Assembly (NCBI GenBank): GCA_900321525.1
Contig: ONWL01000100.1
Span: 1 to 10,975, forward strand
Direction of reading: 5' to 3'
From: an uncultured Eubacteriales bacterium
GTDB lineage: Bacteria; Bacillota; Clostridia; Lachnospirales; Lachnospiraceae
Length of the DNA stretch: 10,975 bases
Below the pieces are notes generated by a model, which saw only the letters and a program-made list of their open reading frames with translations, ran no database searches and was not told the origin of the DNA. This document shows, one piece after another, positions 1-6,476 of the stretch (positions are counted from its first letter, which is position 1; each line of letters begins with the position of its first letter). Position numbers and translations under genes: made by a program.

Positions 1-158
1 TTTTACTTAATTTATGAAATCACAAAGAATATAATATAATCAATCTTTCATTTCCATATTTTTCCAAAAGGATACGCTGTTGGAATATGAATCAGTTATG
101 ACCATTTTATATTTGCCAATTACCAACCCTCACATTTTATTTTGCAAGAAATGACCAT

Positions 159-515
159 ATGATTCGACAATATCAGACAAAAAATGTATACGAAGCACTA
201 CAGGATCGACTGGAATATCTGTTTCAGGAATTTGAAAATATCTACATTTCTTTCAGTGGTGGAAAAGATAGCTTGAATCTATACCGCATCATTGATCCGG
301 AAATCTGGGCAAAGCTGGTGGGGCGGGTACGCGGTGCCAATTTTGGTGCCATTTATGCTCATACCAAAGTGCTTGGGTACCGCAATGTCACTTTGCCTGA
401 AGGGCACACTTGGGAATCCTACACTCGTTTTCTCTTGGATACCCTGCCGAAGACTCTGCAGGATAACTATATCCAAAAATTCAATACTTCTATTAAGTTC
501 TGGCATGAAAGATGA
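159..515 (+). pseudogene. ibrA-like DUF3440 PAPS-reductase-family protein, internally deleted remnant
   Basis: The reading frame joins two separate parts of one known family. Residues 1-39 are the family's N-terminus, ending in the ATP-pyrophosphatase P-loop SGGKDS (about 34-39). In intact homologues that loop continues into a hydrophobic helix. Here it jumps straight to the family's C-terminal part, starting LNLYRIIDPEIWAKLVGRV, with LPEGHTWESY and TSIKFWHE further on. As I recall, intact members are about 400 residues; this one has 118, so roughly 200 central residues are missing at a junction near 266-275, and the natural tail after FWHE is also lost. Family knowledge: DUF3440 proteins pair with a ParB-like partner (IbrA/IbrB in E. 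coli); their biochemistry is poorly defined. The product is very unlikely to be active. The start is the first in-frame ATG after a stop at 99-101, with no clear ribosome binding site. Family confidence is high; the deletion is inferred from remembered homologues. Confidence 0.75.
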
Positions 516-757
516 GTAATATCATCAGGGAGCTTCATGATATTGGTCGCTCTGACCCATGGATTTCCAAACATCTGGGCATGGACCGGGATGAAATTTT
601 GCGATTAAAGCAAATTACCGGACTGGCTGCTCTGTTTCGGGATGTAAACTTTGGACAGGCATGGCTGCCTGCAGAAGAGTTTGGAGATACTGTACCGGAA
701 CCAGAAGCCGACGATCCAGAATGGGACTTTGCAGAGGCTGAAGAATCTCTTGTCTAA
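512..757 (+). pseudogene. ibrB-like ParB-domain partner, N-terminally truncated remnant
   Basis: The 81 codons match the C-terminal half of the ParB/sulfiredoxin-like protein normally encoded next to DUF3440 genes. The recognisable stretch runs from SNIIRELHDIGRSD through HLGMDRDEILRLKQITGLA to LFRDVNFGQAW, followed by an acidic tail rich in Glu and Asp. In intact homologues, as I recall, MSNII is internal and is preceded by about 100 residues carrying the ParB nuclease-like fold. None of that is present here. The frame starts at an ATG overlapping the stop codon of the preceding DUF3440 remnant, so the 3' part of that gene and the 5' part of this one appear to have been lost in one event at about 508-512. 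The remnant keeps the helix-turn-helix-like segment only. A coupled short peptide could still be made, but no function can be claimed. Confidence 0.65.
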
Positions 758-831
758 AAATACTGCAGCTAAGAACAGAGAGCAAACTTTGATTACGAGC
801 ATTCAAAATAGCATTAATGATACAAGTATGA

Positions 832-869
832 AACTGGGGAACACTTATCTATATGAAAGTGTCCCAGTT
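832..869. repeat. inverted repeat in the gene-free stretch 758-1076
   Basis: Left arm AACTGGG plus ACACTT (832-846, with two unpaired bases) pairs with AAGTGT plus CCCAGTT (857-869) around a loop of about ten bases. No T-run follows on the plus strand, so it is not a convincing terminator for the ibr remnants. It could be a leftover mobile-element end or a structured RNA element. Apart from this hairpin and the ssrA terminator at 982-1018, I see nothing identifiable in the roughly 320 bases between the ibrB remnant and ssrA. Confidence 0.45.
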
Positions 870-981
870 GATCCGTAGACAATACCAGAACCATAAAATG
901 GTATACTGTTGCTGCGGAACCGATGATCGCAAATGCTTCTATCAATCATCATTATCCCCTTGCCATAAGATTTTTTAGTTC

Positions 982-1018
982 AAAAAAATCAGCACCTATC
1001 AAAACAGGCACTGATTTT
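982..1018 (-). terminator. Rho-independent terminator of ssrA
   Basis: Read on the minus strand, AAAATCAG (1018-1011) pairs with CTGATTTT (992-985), and the inner stem is extended by GU and GC/AT pairs to about 13 bp. The right arm merges into a run of seven T (988-982). It lies about 60 bases beyond the mature 3' end of tmRNA, in the right orientation to end that transcript. Confidence 0.7.
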
Positions 1019-1076
1019 CGCATCCGTTACTCAAATCTTACCCATCTTTTCAGTATGATTTGAATAAAACTATAAA

Positions 1077-1425
1077 TGGAGCTGAGGGGAATCGAACCCC
1101 TGTCCGAAAGCCCATCCACCACGGCTTCTTCCATCACAGTCACTCTTTTGTCATTCCCTCCTCACTGCGCCGAGAGACAGGCTCAGTGATTTGGTAGCTT
1201 CATGAATCTTCTGCTGCCGCAAAGCTTAAGCAACAGAGGACCCCGCAAATTCGATGCCAGACTCTCTAACAGCGGGTGGTCAGAGGCTGACAGCTGCCAT
1301 ATTAGGCAGCAAATGCAAGATTTTCGTCTGCGTTTAATTTTAAAGATTCCAGCGTTTTACGTGACATCTGGGATCACGGATGGCTACCCTGACTTCAAAA
1401 CCCCCGTCGAAACCAGTACAACCCC
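1077..1425 (-). ncRNA. ssrA: transfer-messenger RNA (tmRNA, ssrA)
   Basis: tmRNA rescues ribosomes stalled on broken mRNAs: its tRNA-like part is charged with alanine and its short reading frame adds a degradation tag. On the minus strand the 5' end starts GGGGTTG at 1425, followed by CTGGTTTCGACGGG. The 3' end carries the T-arm AGGGG TTCGATT CCCCT and the acceptor strand CAGCTCC plus discriminator A, ending at 1077. The 7-bp acceptor stem forms with two GU pairs. CCA is not encoded and must be added after transcription. The tag frame runs GCA (1331-1329) to the TAA at 1304-1302 and encodes ADENLAFAA. The length of 349 nt is normal. The exact resume codon is inferred by analogy with other Firmicutes. 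Confidence 0.95.
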
Positions 1426-1472
1426 GAAACAGATTACCGGTTTGCAAACGAAAGATGAATTCTTGTAGGAAC

Positions 1473-1501
1473 ATTTTAAAGCACTTTTCGTAAATTGTCA
1501 A
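1473..1501 (-). promoter_or_regulatory. sigma-A promoter of ssrA
   Basis: On the minus strand a perfect -35 box TTGACA (1501-1496) is separated by exactly 17 bases from a -10 box TAAAAT (1478-1473). Initiation would fall near 1466, giving a leader of about 40 bases before the mature tmRNA 5' end at 1425, which would be removed by processing. The near-consensus boxes fit a strong constitutive RNA gene. Confidence 0.8.
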
Positions 1502-1617
1502 GACATTTTATACTATTTTTATGTTTCATATATTTAGTTTACAGAAATCTCTTTAAAAACGTACACCTCCAGGCACCTCTCAAAACAAAAGAAGATCCCT
1601 ATCATGTAACAGAAACT

Positions 1618-2520
1618 TTACAATGACGTATACTTTTTCAATCGTTCAATATACAATCTGCCCAACCGGCTGGGCAGCAGCCGCTTATGGGTGATATACC
1701 CGATTTCCATATAGTCATCTACTTCCAGAGGAAGCGCCACAATATTCTTTCCATTCAGTTCCTCGCTGATCACACCACTGCAAATGGTATATCCATTCAG
1801 ACCGATGAGCAGATTGAATAATGTGGCACGATCACGAACCAGAATATTTTTCTTGCGCTCCAGGGTACTGAGAATCTCCTCTGAAAAATAAAAGGAATTA
1901 TGCTCTCCCTGTTCATAGGAAAGTCTGGGAAACGGCGCCAAATCATCCAGCGTAATGGATTCTTTCTGTGCCAGCGGATTAGTGGCACCCAGAAACACAT
2001 GGGGTTTCGCCACAAACAATGGTTCAAACTTCAATTCATGTGCTTCCAGAGTTTTTTTCAGGATGGTCTCATTCTGGCGGTTCAAATACAACACCCCTAC
2101 CTGACTGCGGAGCTTTGCCACATCCTCAATGATCTCATAGGTCTGGGTTTCCCGAATCCGGAAGTCATATTCTTCCCCACCATAATCCCGAAGCAGATCT
2201 ACAAAAGCTTCTACCGCAAAGGAATAATGTTGTGTCGACACACAAAAACCCTGCTTTCCTGTGGAGTTGCCAATATACTTTTCCTCCAGCAGATGTACCT
2301 GCTCCACTACCTGTCTGGCATATGCCAGAAATTCTTCCCCTTCACGGGAAAGGATGATTCCTTTATTGGTGCGATGAAAAATGACAATGCCAAGTTCCTT
2401 TTCCAATTCCTTAATGCTGTTTGTCAAACTGGGCTGGGCAATATAAAGTTGTTTTGCCGCTTCACTGATCGTACCCTTATCTGCTACGGCCAAAATATAT
2501 TTCAACTGCTGTAATGTCAT
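1618..2520 (-). CDS. LysR-family transcriptional regulator
   Basis: A complete 300-residue protein, the usual LysR length. The winged helix-turn-helix occupies residues 1-60, with the family signature AAKQLYIAQPSLTNSIKELE at about 21-40 and HRTNKGIILSREGEEFL just after it. The remainder is a periplasmic-binding-protein-like effector domain. The late stretch GLNGYTICSGVISEEL is a common element of this domain. The start is supported by GAGGA seven bases upstream. The gene stands 76 bases downstream of rubrerythrin on the same strand, with a weak hairpin between them, so it may be partly co-transcribed or have its own promoter. The effector and target genes cannot be read from the sequence. No divergent partner gene sits next to its start, which is unusual for LysR regulators. 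Confidence 0.9.
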   Translation of the reverse strand: MTLQQLKYILAVADKGTISEAAKQLYIAQPSLTNSIKELEKELGIVIFHRTNKGIILSREGEEFLAYARQVVEQVHLLEEKYIGNSTGKQGFCVSTQHYSFAVEAFVDLLRDYGGEEYDFRIRETQTYEIIEDVAKLRSQVGVLYLNRQNETILKKTLEAHELKFEPLFVAKPHVFLGATNPLAQKESITLDDLAPFPRLSYEQGEHNSFYFSEEILSTLERKKNILVRDRATLFNLLIGLNGYTICSGVISEELNGKNIVALPLEVDDYMEIGYITHKRLLPSRLGRLYIERLKKYTSL

Positions 2521-2571
2521 CTTTCTATCCTCTGCTTGAAATGTCCACTGTTTCTACGAAATGTTTCTTAT

Positions 2572-2591
2572 AAAACCAGTCATCTGATTTT
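2572..2591 (-). terminator. weak hairpin after rubrerythrin
   Basis: On the minus strand AAAATCAG (2591-2584), loop ATGA and CTGGTTTT (2579-2572) form an 8-bp stem with one GU pair, ending in four T. It lies directly after the rubrerythrin stop and before the lysR start. It could attenuate rather than fully stop transcription into lysR. Confidence 0.4.
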
Positions 2592-2596
2592 TTGAA

Positions 2597-3136
2597 TCAA
2601 TAATTTTCCGCATGTACTTCAAAATAACTCTGTGGGTGGGCACAAACCGGACAGACATCGGGTGCATTGGTTCCTACCATAATATGACCACAGTTACGGC
2701 ACTCCCATACCTTGACTTCGCTCTTCTCAAATACCTGAGCAGTTTCGATGTTTTGTAGCAATACGCGATAACGTTCCTCATGATGCTTCTCAATTGCACC
2801 AACCATCCGAAACTTTCTGGCAAGTTCTGGAAATCCTTCTTCCTCCGCAGTTTTGGCAAATCCTTCATACATATCGGTCCACTCGTGATTTTCCCCATCA
2901 GCTGCCTGATTTAGATTGTCAACGGTTGTGCCGATTCCGGCCAATTCCTTGAACCACATTTTGGCATGTTCTTTTTCATTATCCGCTGTTTTCAGAAACA
3001 AAGAAGCAATCTGCTCGTAGCCTTCTTTTTTTGCCACAGAAGCAAAATACGTATATTTGTTCCTTGCCTGTGATTCTCCGGCAAATGCTGCCTCTAAATT
3101 CTTCTCTGTCTGGGTTCCTGCATATTGGTTGCTCAT
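2597..3136 (-). CDS. rbr: rubrerythrin
   Basis: A cytoplasmic non-haem di-iron peroxidase that reduces hydrogen peroxide to water in anaerobes, taking electrons through its own rubredoxin domain. The 179 residues are the standard two-domain form. The four-helix di-iron domain covers about 1-135, with Glu21 (AGESQARNKY), Glu54xxHis57 (NEKEH), an acidic helix around 85-100, and Glu116xxHis119 (EKHHEERY). The C-terminal rubredoxin-like domain has two CxxC iron-binding pairs, Cys146/Cys149 and Cys162/Cys165. All expected metal ligands are present. The start is set by AAAGGAG eight bases upstream. An extended -10 (TGG TATGAT, 3180-3172) lies just upstream, but I see no good -35 and no clear PerR box. 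It is probably part of the oxidative stress response. Confidence 0.97.
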   Translation of the reverse strand: MSNQYAGTQTEKNLEAAFAGESQARNKYTYFASVAKKEGYEQIASLFLKTADNEKEHAKMWFKELAGIGTTVDNLNQAADGENHEWTDMYEGFAKTAEEEGFPELARKFRMVGAIEKHHEERYRVLLQNIETAQVFEKSEVKVWECRNCGHIMVGTNAPDVCPVCAHPQSYFEVHAENY

Positions 3137-3171
3137 TCTATCGTCTCCTTTCGCAAATGGTTTACTTTTTT

Positions 3172-3180
3172 ATCATACCA
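3172..3180 (-). promoter_or_regulatory. possible extended -10 promoter of rubrerythrin
   Basis: On the minus strand TGG is followed by TATGAT (3177-3172), an extended -10 motif about 35 bases before the rubrerythrin start. The region 17 bases further upstream does not resemble TTGACA, so activity would depend on the extended motif or on a regulator. Confidence 0.4.
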
Positions 3181-3261
3181 TATCCAGCTGTTTTCCGGTA
3201 GTATCAATTCATCTATACCCAACCTTCTTTGATTCTATTCAGATTCTTTTTTGATCCAATC

Positions 3262-3654
3262 TTAGAACTGCCATGTAATGGGTTCTTCTGTGAAGGAACA
3301 AATGGTAACGGTGGCATTCTGTAAATACAACACTTCCACCACTCCATCATCCTCAGAGTACATGCTTCTTAAAGAAGGATTGGCATCCAGCATGGCTGCT
3401 TTTGCCTCTCTGCGGGGATCTGCCACTGCCTCTGCAGTCAGACGAATCCACTTTCCCTCTGCCATACCGGAAATCTCTACCTTGGGATTTTCCCTCATCT
3501 GTGCAAACACGCTTTTCTGGTTGTTTGTGATGATGTACAGCTTGTCCTCAAACTCACATACTGCCCCAAAGGGACGTACCCTGGGCTGATCTTTCTCCAC
3601 TGTTGCAAGATAAAATGTTCCACACGCCTGTAAAAATTGTAATGCTTTTTTCAT
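3262..3654 (-). CDS. pyridoxamine 5'-phosphate oxidase-family flavin-binding protein
   Basis: A 130-residue protein with the split-barrel FMN-binding fold typical of small PNPOx-like proteins in clostridia. It opens with MKKALQFLQACGTFYLATVE, the first strand of the barrel. Then comes QPRVRPFG (about 23-30), the region that contacts flavin phosphate in this family, and a loop with NNQKS at about 44-48. Such proteins are mostly FMN- or F420-dependent reductases or cofactor binders of unknown substrate; true PNPOx activity should not be assumed. The ATG at 3654 is chosen over an upstream in-frame ATG at 3786 because AAAGGAG lies about ten bases before it and the family begins here. It is divergent from uridine phosphorylase and has its own TTGCAA/17/TATAAT promoter. 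Confidence 0.88.
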   Translation of the reverse strand: MKKALQFLQACGTFYLATVEKDQPRVRPFGAVCEFEDKLYIITNNQKSVFAQMRENPKVEISGMAEGKWIRLTAEAVADPRREAKAAMLDANPSLRSMYSEDDGVVEVLYLQNATVTICSFTEEPITWQF

Positions 3655-3681
3655 AGTTTGAAAGCTCCTTTCCGTTTCTGG

Positions 3682-3710
3682 TTGCAATTCCAACCGTTTA
3701 AGTATATTAT
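3682..3710 (+). promoter_or_regulatory. promoter of uridine phosphorylase
   Basis: A -35 box TTGCAA (3682-3687), a 17-base spacer and a -10 box TATTAT (3705-3710) precede the udp start by about 70 bases. The -10 overlaps the -10 of the divergent minus-strand promoter almost completely, so the two should compete for RNA polymerase. Confidence 0.6.
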
Positions 3711-3734
3711 AAAAGAAACACAGACCGATTGCAA
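3706..3734 (-). promoter_or_regulatory. promoter of the PNPOx-family gene
   Basis: On the minus strand TTGCAA (3734-3729), a 17-base spacer and a perfect TATAAT (3711-3706) lie about 50 bases before the start at 3654. The spacing and -10 are ideal. It shares its -10 bases with the plus-strand udp promoter. Confidence 0.65.
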
Positions 3735-3766
3735 CACAAATCCAACTAATGCACCAAATTGGAATC

Positions 3767-3772
3767 AGGAGG
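3767..3772 (+). promoter_or_regulatory. ribosome binding site that decides the udp start
   Basis: AGGAGG stands eight bases before the ATG at 3781 but only two before the ATG at 3775. The spacing favours 3781 as the start and rules out the far upstream in-frame ATG at 3658. Confidence 0.75.
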
Positions 3773-3780
3773 ACATGTCT

Positions 3781-4551
3781 ATGCATTATTCAGAAGACGA
3801 AACACAATACCACATTCAAGTGAAGTCGGGAGAGATCGGACGATATGTGATTTTACCCGGAGATCCAAAGCGCTGTGCCAAAATTGCTGCTTATCTGGAA
3901 GATGCCAGACTGGTGGCAGACAACAGAGAGTTTGTTACATATACCGGATATTTAAAAGGAACAAAGGTCAGTGTCACATCCACCGGAATCGGCGGTCCCT
4001 CTGCTTCCATCGCCATGGAAGAATTGGTGAAAGCAGGTGCAGATACTTTTATCCGCATCGGAACCTGCGGTGGAATGCAGCCGGAAGTCAAAAGCGGAGA
4101 TTTGGTTATTGCCAGCGGTGCCATCCGTATGGAAGGCACCAGCAAAGAATATGCCCCCATTGAATTTCCTGCGGTTTCTGATTTCTCCATCACCAATGCT
4201 CTGATCCAGTCCGCCCGAAAACTGGGATACCCGTACCATGTGGGCGTGGTACAGAGCAAAGATTCTTTCTATGGACAGCATTCCCCTGAAGTGATGCCGG
4301 TCAGTTATGAACTGCTGCAAAAATGGGAAGCTTGGAAACGATTGGGCTGCCTGGCCTCTGAAATGGAGTCTGCCGCCCTGTTTATCGTGGCCAGCGCCTT
4401 ACATGTACGAGTAGGAACTGTCCTGCTGGTCATGGCCAATCAGGAACGGGAAGCATTGGGACTGGACAATCCTGTAGTGCATGATACCGATCTGGCCATC
4501 CAGGTGGCAGTGCACGCTATCAAACAATTGATTCCAAATGACATCTCATAA
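3781..4551 (+). CDS. udp: uridine phosphorylase
   Basis: This cytoplasmic enzyme splits uridine with phosphate into uracil and ribose-1-phosphate in pyrimidine salvage. The 256-residue protein aligns along its length with E. coli Udp as I remember it. ILPGDPKRCAKIA (24-36) is the N-terminal phosphate loop. STGIGGPSASIAMEEL (67-82) and FIRIGTCGG (90-98) are the phosphate and ribose-binding elements. YAPIEFPAV follows at about 124-132. LASEMESAAL (191-200) contains the Glu-Met-Glu motif that contacts the ribose hydroxyls. Nothing is missing. The gene is alone on its strand, with a promoter at 3682-3710 and a strong terminator directly after it. Purine nucleoside phosphorylase of the same superfamily is less likely given the pyrimidine-type motifs. 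Confidence 0.95.
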   Translation: MHYSEDETQYHIQVKSGEIGRYVILPGDPKRCAKIAAYLEDARLVADNREFVTYTGYLKGTKVSVTSTGIGGPSASIAMEELVKAGADTFIRIGTCGGMQPEVKSGDLVIASGAIRMEGTSKEYAPIEFPAVSDFSITNALIQSARKLGYPYHVGVVQSKDSFYGQHSPEVMPVSYELLQKWEAWKRLGCLASEMESAALFIVASALHVRVGTVLLVMANQEREALGLDNPVVHDTDLAIQVAVHAIKQLIPNDIS

Positions 4552-4572
4552 AACAGAGCCATGAAACAAATA

Positions 4573-4629
4573 ATCGTCCAAACCTGGGGTGTTTTGATTC
4601 ACCAGCCGGTTTGGACGATATCTGTTTTT
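4573..4629. terminator. bidirectional terminator between udp and the zinc-ribbon gene
   Basis: A perfect 12-bp stem, ATCGTCCAAACC (4573-4584) with GGTTTGGACGAT (4608-4619), is followed on the plus strand by TTTTT (4625-4629) and on the minus strand by a T-rich stretch. It sits between two convergent genes and can serve both. Confidence 0.85.
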
Positions 4630-4634
4630 AGATG

Positions 4635-5858
4635 CTATTTCTTTTTTGGTTTGGTCACTGTTTTTACAAACTGTTCTGTCTCAACCGTCAAATACAATTT
4701 CTTCATGTACTCCTCTGCACTAGATGCCTTTGAGACAGGCTTCATGGTGCCATATGCAATGAGCGAGGCAATTCCTGCCACTACCAACCCCAATATCACG
4801 CCCAATACATTTTTGTGAAATCCCAATGCACAAATGAGAAACGGAATCAAAAATGCAATCGCCACCATCATTGTCATTTTCAATTTATCAATCGGCAGAT
4901 CTCCCGTAAACTCTCCTGTCTGTCCATTCATGGCAAACCGCCATTGTTTCTCATTCCATCTGGTGGTCAGATACCACACTGGAAGCAATGCATACTTTTT
5001 GTCCGTGTAATGAACAGTCAAGTGCTCTGTTTCTTTCTCAATGGAATCATGACCGACTGTCTCTCTCGTCTTCTGGCGGGCAGTTTCCTTTACACGTTTC
5101 TCTGCACGCTCTCGATCTTCCTCCTCAGATACATTGAAACGCTCTGCCAGAAAGCCCGGCAGATATGTGATGGAAAATGGCTTTAAACCATCATATTTGT
5201 ATGGTTCCACAGAATCCATCAAATCATCCGGCATTCGCTTGGATGCATCTGTGGGTACATTTTTAAAAGCAATATTTCCTTTTCTCTGTACATTGTAATA
5301 TTTGATAATTTCTTTGTCATCTTTTTCTGTCGTATCTGTGGCCACATACTCTGCATCCACGCTGACGGTGCCATTATACAACCAGAATGGTACATACACC
5401 CCCTGTATTTCCTCTACTTTATTATCATTCAGGAAAGACTTGGGTAGCAGCCAACGCTTCACATAGTAGGACTTATATTTCTCTTCTGCCTGTTTCTTAT
5501 CAAACGCAAAAGGGATCACATAATCCGGGCGTATGGCGCCTTCAAACTGTGCCGGAACGATAGTGCTGTTCCCACAATAAGGACATCGCATTGCCGCTGT
5601 ATTTTCCTCCGTGATTATCTCTGCGCCACAAGTAGAACAGCTGTAAGCTACCATATTCTCACTTTCTTTGCCCCAGTCTGCACCAGACTCCTTCTCTGCT
5701 TCCTTCTGCTCCTGTGCCTTAAAATGTGCTTCCACTTCCTCATTGGTATAAGTCGAATCGCAGTATTCACATTTCAGCTTTCCCAGTGTAGAATCAAAAC
5801 GCAATGCACCGCCACATTCAATACAGCACATCGCTACCGTCTTGTTGGAATTGTCCAT
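4635..5858 (-). CDS. membrane protein with tandem TFIIB-type zinc ribbons
   Basis: A 407-residue protein. The N-terminal part has four CxxC pairs: Cys12/15 and Cys30/33 form one zinc ribbon, Cys74/77 and Cys92/95 a second. A charged, Glu/Lys-rich linker separates them. A soluble domain of about 220 residues follows, containing IQGVYVPFWLYNG and ALLPVWYLTTRW, strongly conserved in this group. Two transmembrane helices lie at about 328-347 and 351-373, followed by a basic C-terminal tail ending in KPKKK. It resembles the Bacillus YdjG-type zinc-ribbon membrane proteins, which are often linked to SPFH-domain and TPM-domain partners; no such neighbour is visible here. Function is unknown; an envelope-associated role is inferred. 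The start is well supported by AAGGAGG eight bases upstream. Confidence 0.85.
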   Translation of the reverse strand: MDNSNKTVAMCCIECGGALRFDSTLGKLKCEYCDSTYTNEEVEAHFKAQEQKEAEKESGADWGKESENMVAYSCSTCGAEIITEENTAAMRCPYCGNSTIVPAQFEGAIRPDYVIPFAFDKKQAEEKYKSYYVKRWLLPKSFLNDNKVEEIQGVYVPFWLYNGTVSVDAEYVATDTTEKDDKEIIKYYNVQRKGNIAFKNVPTDASKRMPDDLMDSVEPYKYDGLKPFSITYLPGFLAERFNVSEEEDRERAEKRVKETARQKTRETVGHDSIEKETEHLTVHYTDKKYALLPVWYLTTRWNEKQWRFAMNGQTGEFTGDLPIDKLKMTMMVAIAFLIPFLICALGFHKNVLGVILGLVVAGIASLIAYGTMKPVSKASSAEEYMKKLYLTVETEQFVKTVTKPKKK

Positions 5859-5944
5859 ATCACCAACCTCCTTTACTTGTCACTATCATATGATTGTTCA
5901 CTTTTCATCCCCCTTATATGACCCCATGATTTCTATCTTTATCT

Positions 5945-6078
5945 GTAGCTGTTCAGTGCCCTCACAGTTACGGGCAAAAATCCATTCCAAATCGACTCTG
6001 TCGTTTGTGTTTTTGCCTGCAAAACTCAGGATTTTGCTTCGCAAAACCTTGGCAGAATAGTGGCTCCTGAATAGTTAC
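5945..6078. repeat. MITE-like palindromic intergenic repeat
   Basis: A 134-base stretch bounded by imperfect terminal inverted repeats, GTAGCTGTTCAG (5945-5956) and CTGAATAGTTAC (6067-6078), which agree at 10 of 12 positions when one is reversed. Nested inside are a second inverted pair, GGCAAAAA (5973-5980) with TTTTTGCC (6010-6017), and a third hairpin with arms TTTTGC and GCAAAA around 6032-6046. There is no coding capacity. The nested symmetry is what one expects of a non-autonomous miniature transposable element or a structured intergenic repeat. I recall similar GTAACTGTTCA-bearing intergenic sequences in Lachnospiraceae but cannot verify it here. The rest of the gene-free stretch 5859-6204 holds the zinc-ribbon gene's leader and the terminator at 6132-6164. 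Confidence 0.5.
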
Positions 6079-6131
6079 CTTTATCTTAGTTTAAAATTTT
6101 CTTTTCCATATCTAATCCCTTATCATGCACA

Positions 6132-6164
6132 AAAGAGGCTGTAAATTGCTTTACAAACCTCTTT
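6132..6164 (-). terminator. operon-end hairpin after the cysK remnant
   Basis: On the minus strand AAAGAGG (6164-6158) pairs with CCTCTTT (6138-6132), and TGTAAA with TTTACA forms an inner stem around a GCAA loop. A short T-run overlaps the end of the stem. It lies about 40 bases after the cysK stop and most likely ends the isl operon transcript. Confidence 0.65.
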
Positions 6165-6204
6165 CTGGTATACAATATTCACATTTACCGATACACTGTG
6201 CCTG

Positions 6205-6455
6205 TTACTCTGAAAATGCCGGTGTGGACAAATACCGCTCCCCAGTATCTGGAAGAAGCACCACGATGGTTTTTCCCCTGTTTTCCGGACATAAAGCGAT
6301 CTTTTTTGCCGCAAAGGCGGCTGCACCGGAAGAAATTCCGATCAATAATCCTTCTGTCTGTGCAATTCCCCTTGCTTCTACAAACACTTCATCGTTAGTT
6401 ACACGTATCACCTGATCATAAATAATTCCTGAAAATCATTGTAAGTTCCAGCCAT
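6205..6455 (-). pseudogene. cysK: cysteine synthase (cysK) remnant with internal deletion
   Basis: O-acetylserine sulfhydrylase makes cysteine from O-acetylserine and sulfide with a PLP cofactor. Here the last 73 codons are clearly CysK: IIYDQVIRVTNDEVFVEAR, then EGLLIGISSGAAAFAAK, whose Ser-rich loop contacts the PLP ring nitrogen, then NRGKTIVVLLPDTGERYLST and a stop at 6207-6205. Upstream, an ATG at 6455 with AGGGGG six bases before it starts a frame reading MAGTYNDFQELF, plausibly the CysK N-terminus. That frame ends at a TGA at 6410-6408 because the two parts are joined out of frame near 6418-6428. Roughly 220 residues of a normal protein of about 305 are missing, including the PLP lysine. 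The start lies 21 bases after the ABC ATPase stop, so the gene was the operon's next member. Nonfunctional as it stands. Confidence 0.8.
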
Positions 6456-6476
6456 TTTGAACCCCCTATATTTTTA

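Noticed and set aside
1202..1468. An 88-codon open frame on the plus strand
   Set aside because: It lies antisense across ssrA, whose structure and promoter explain the sequence.
3658..3780. Upstream in-frame start for uridine phosphorylase
   Set aside because: The extra residues do not match the family, overlap both divergent promoters and have no ribosome binding site, while AGGAGG stands eight bases before 3781.
3655..3786. Upstream in-frame start for the PNPOx-family protein
   Set aside because: The added 44 residues would be translated through the promoter, and AAAGGAG supports 3654.
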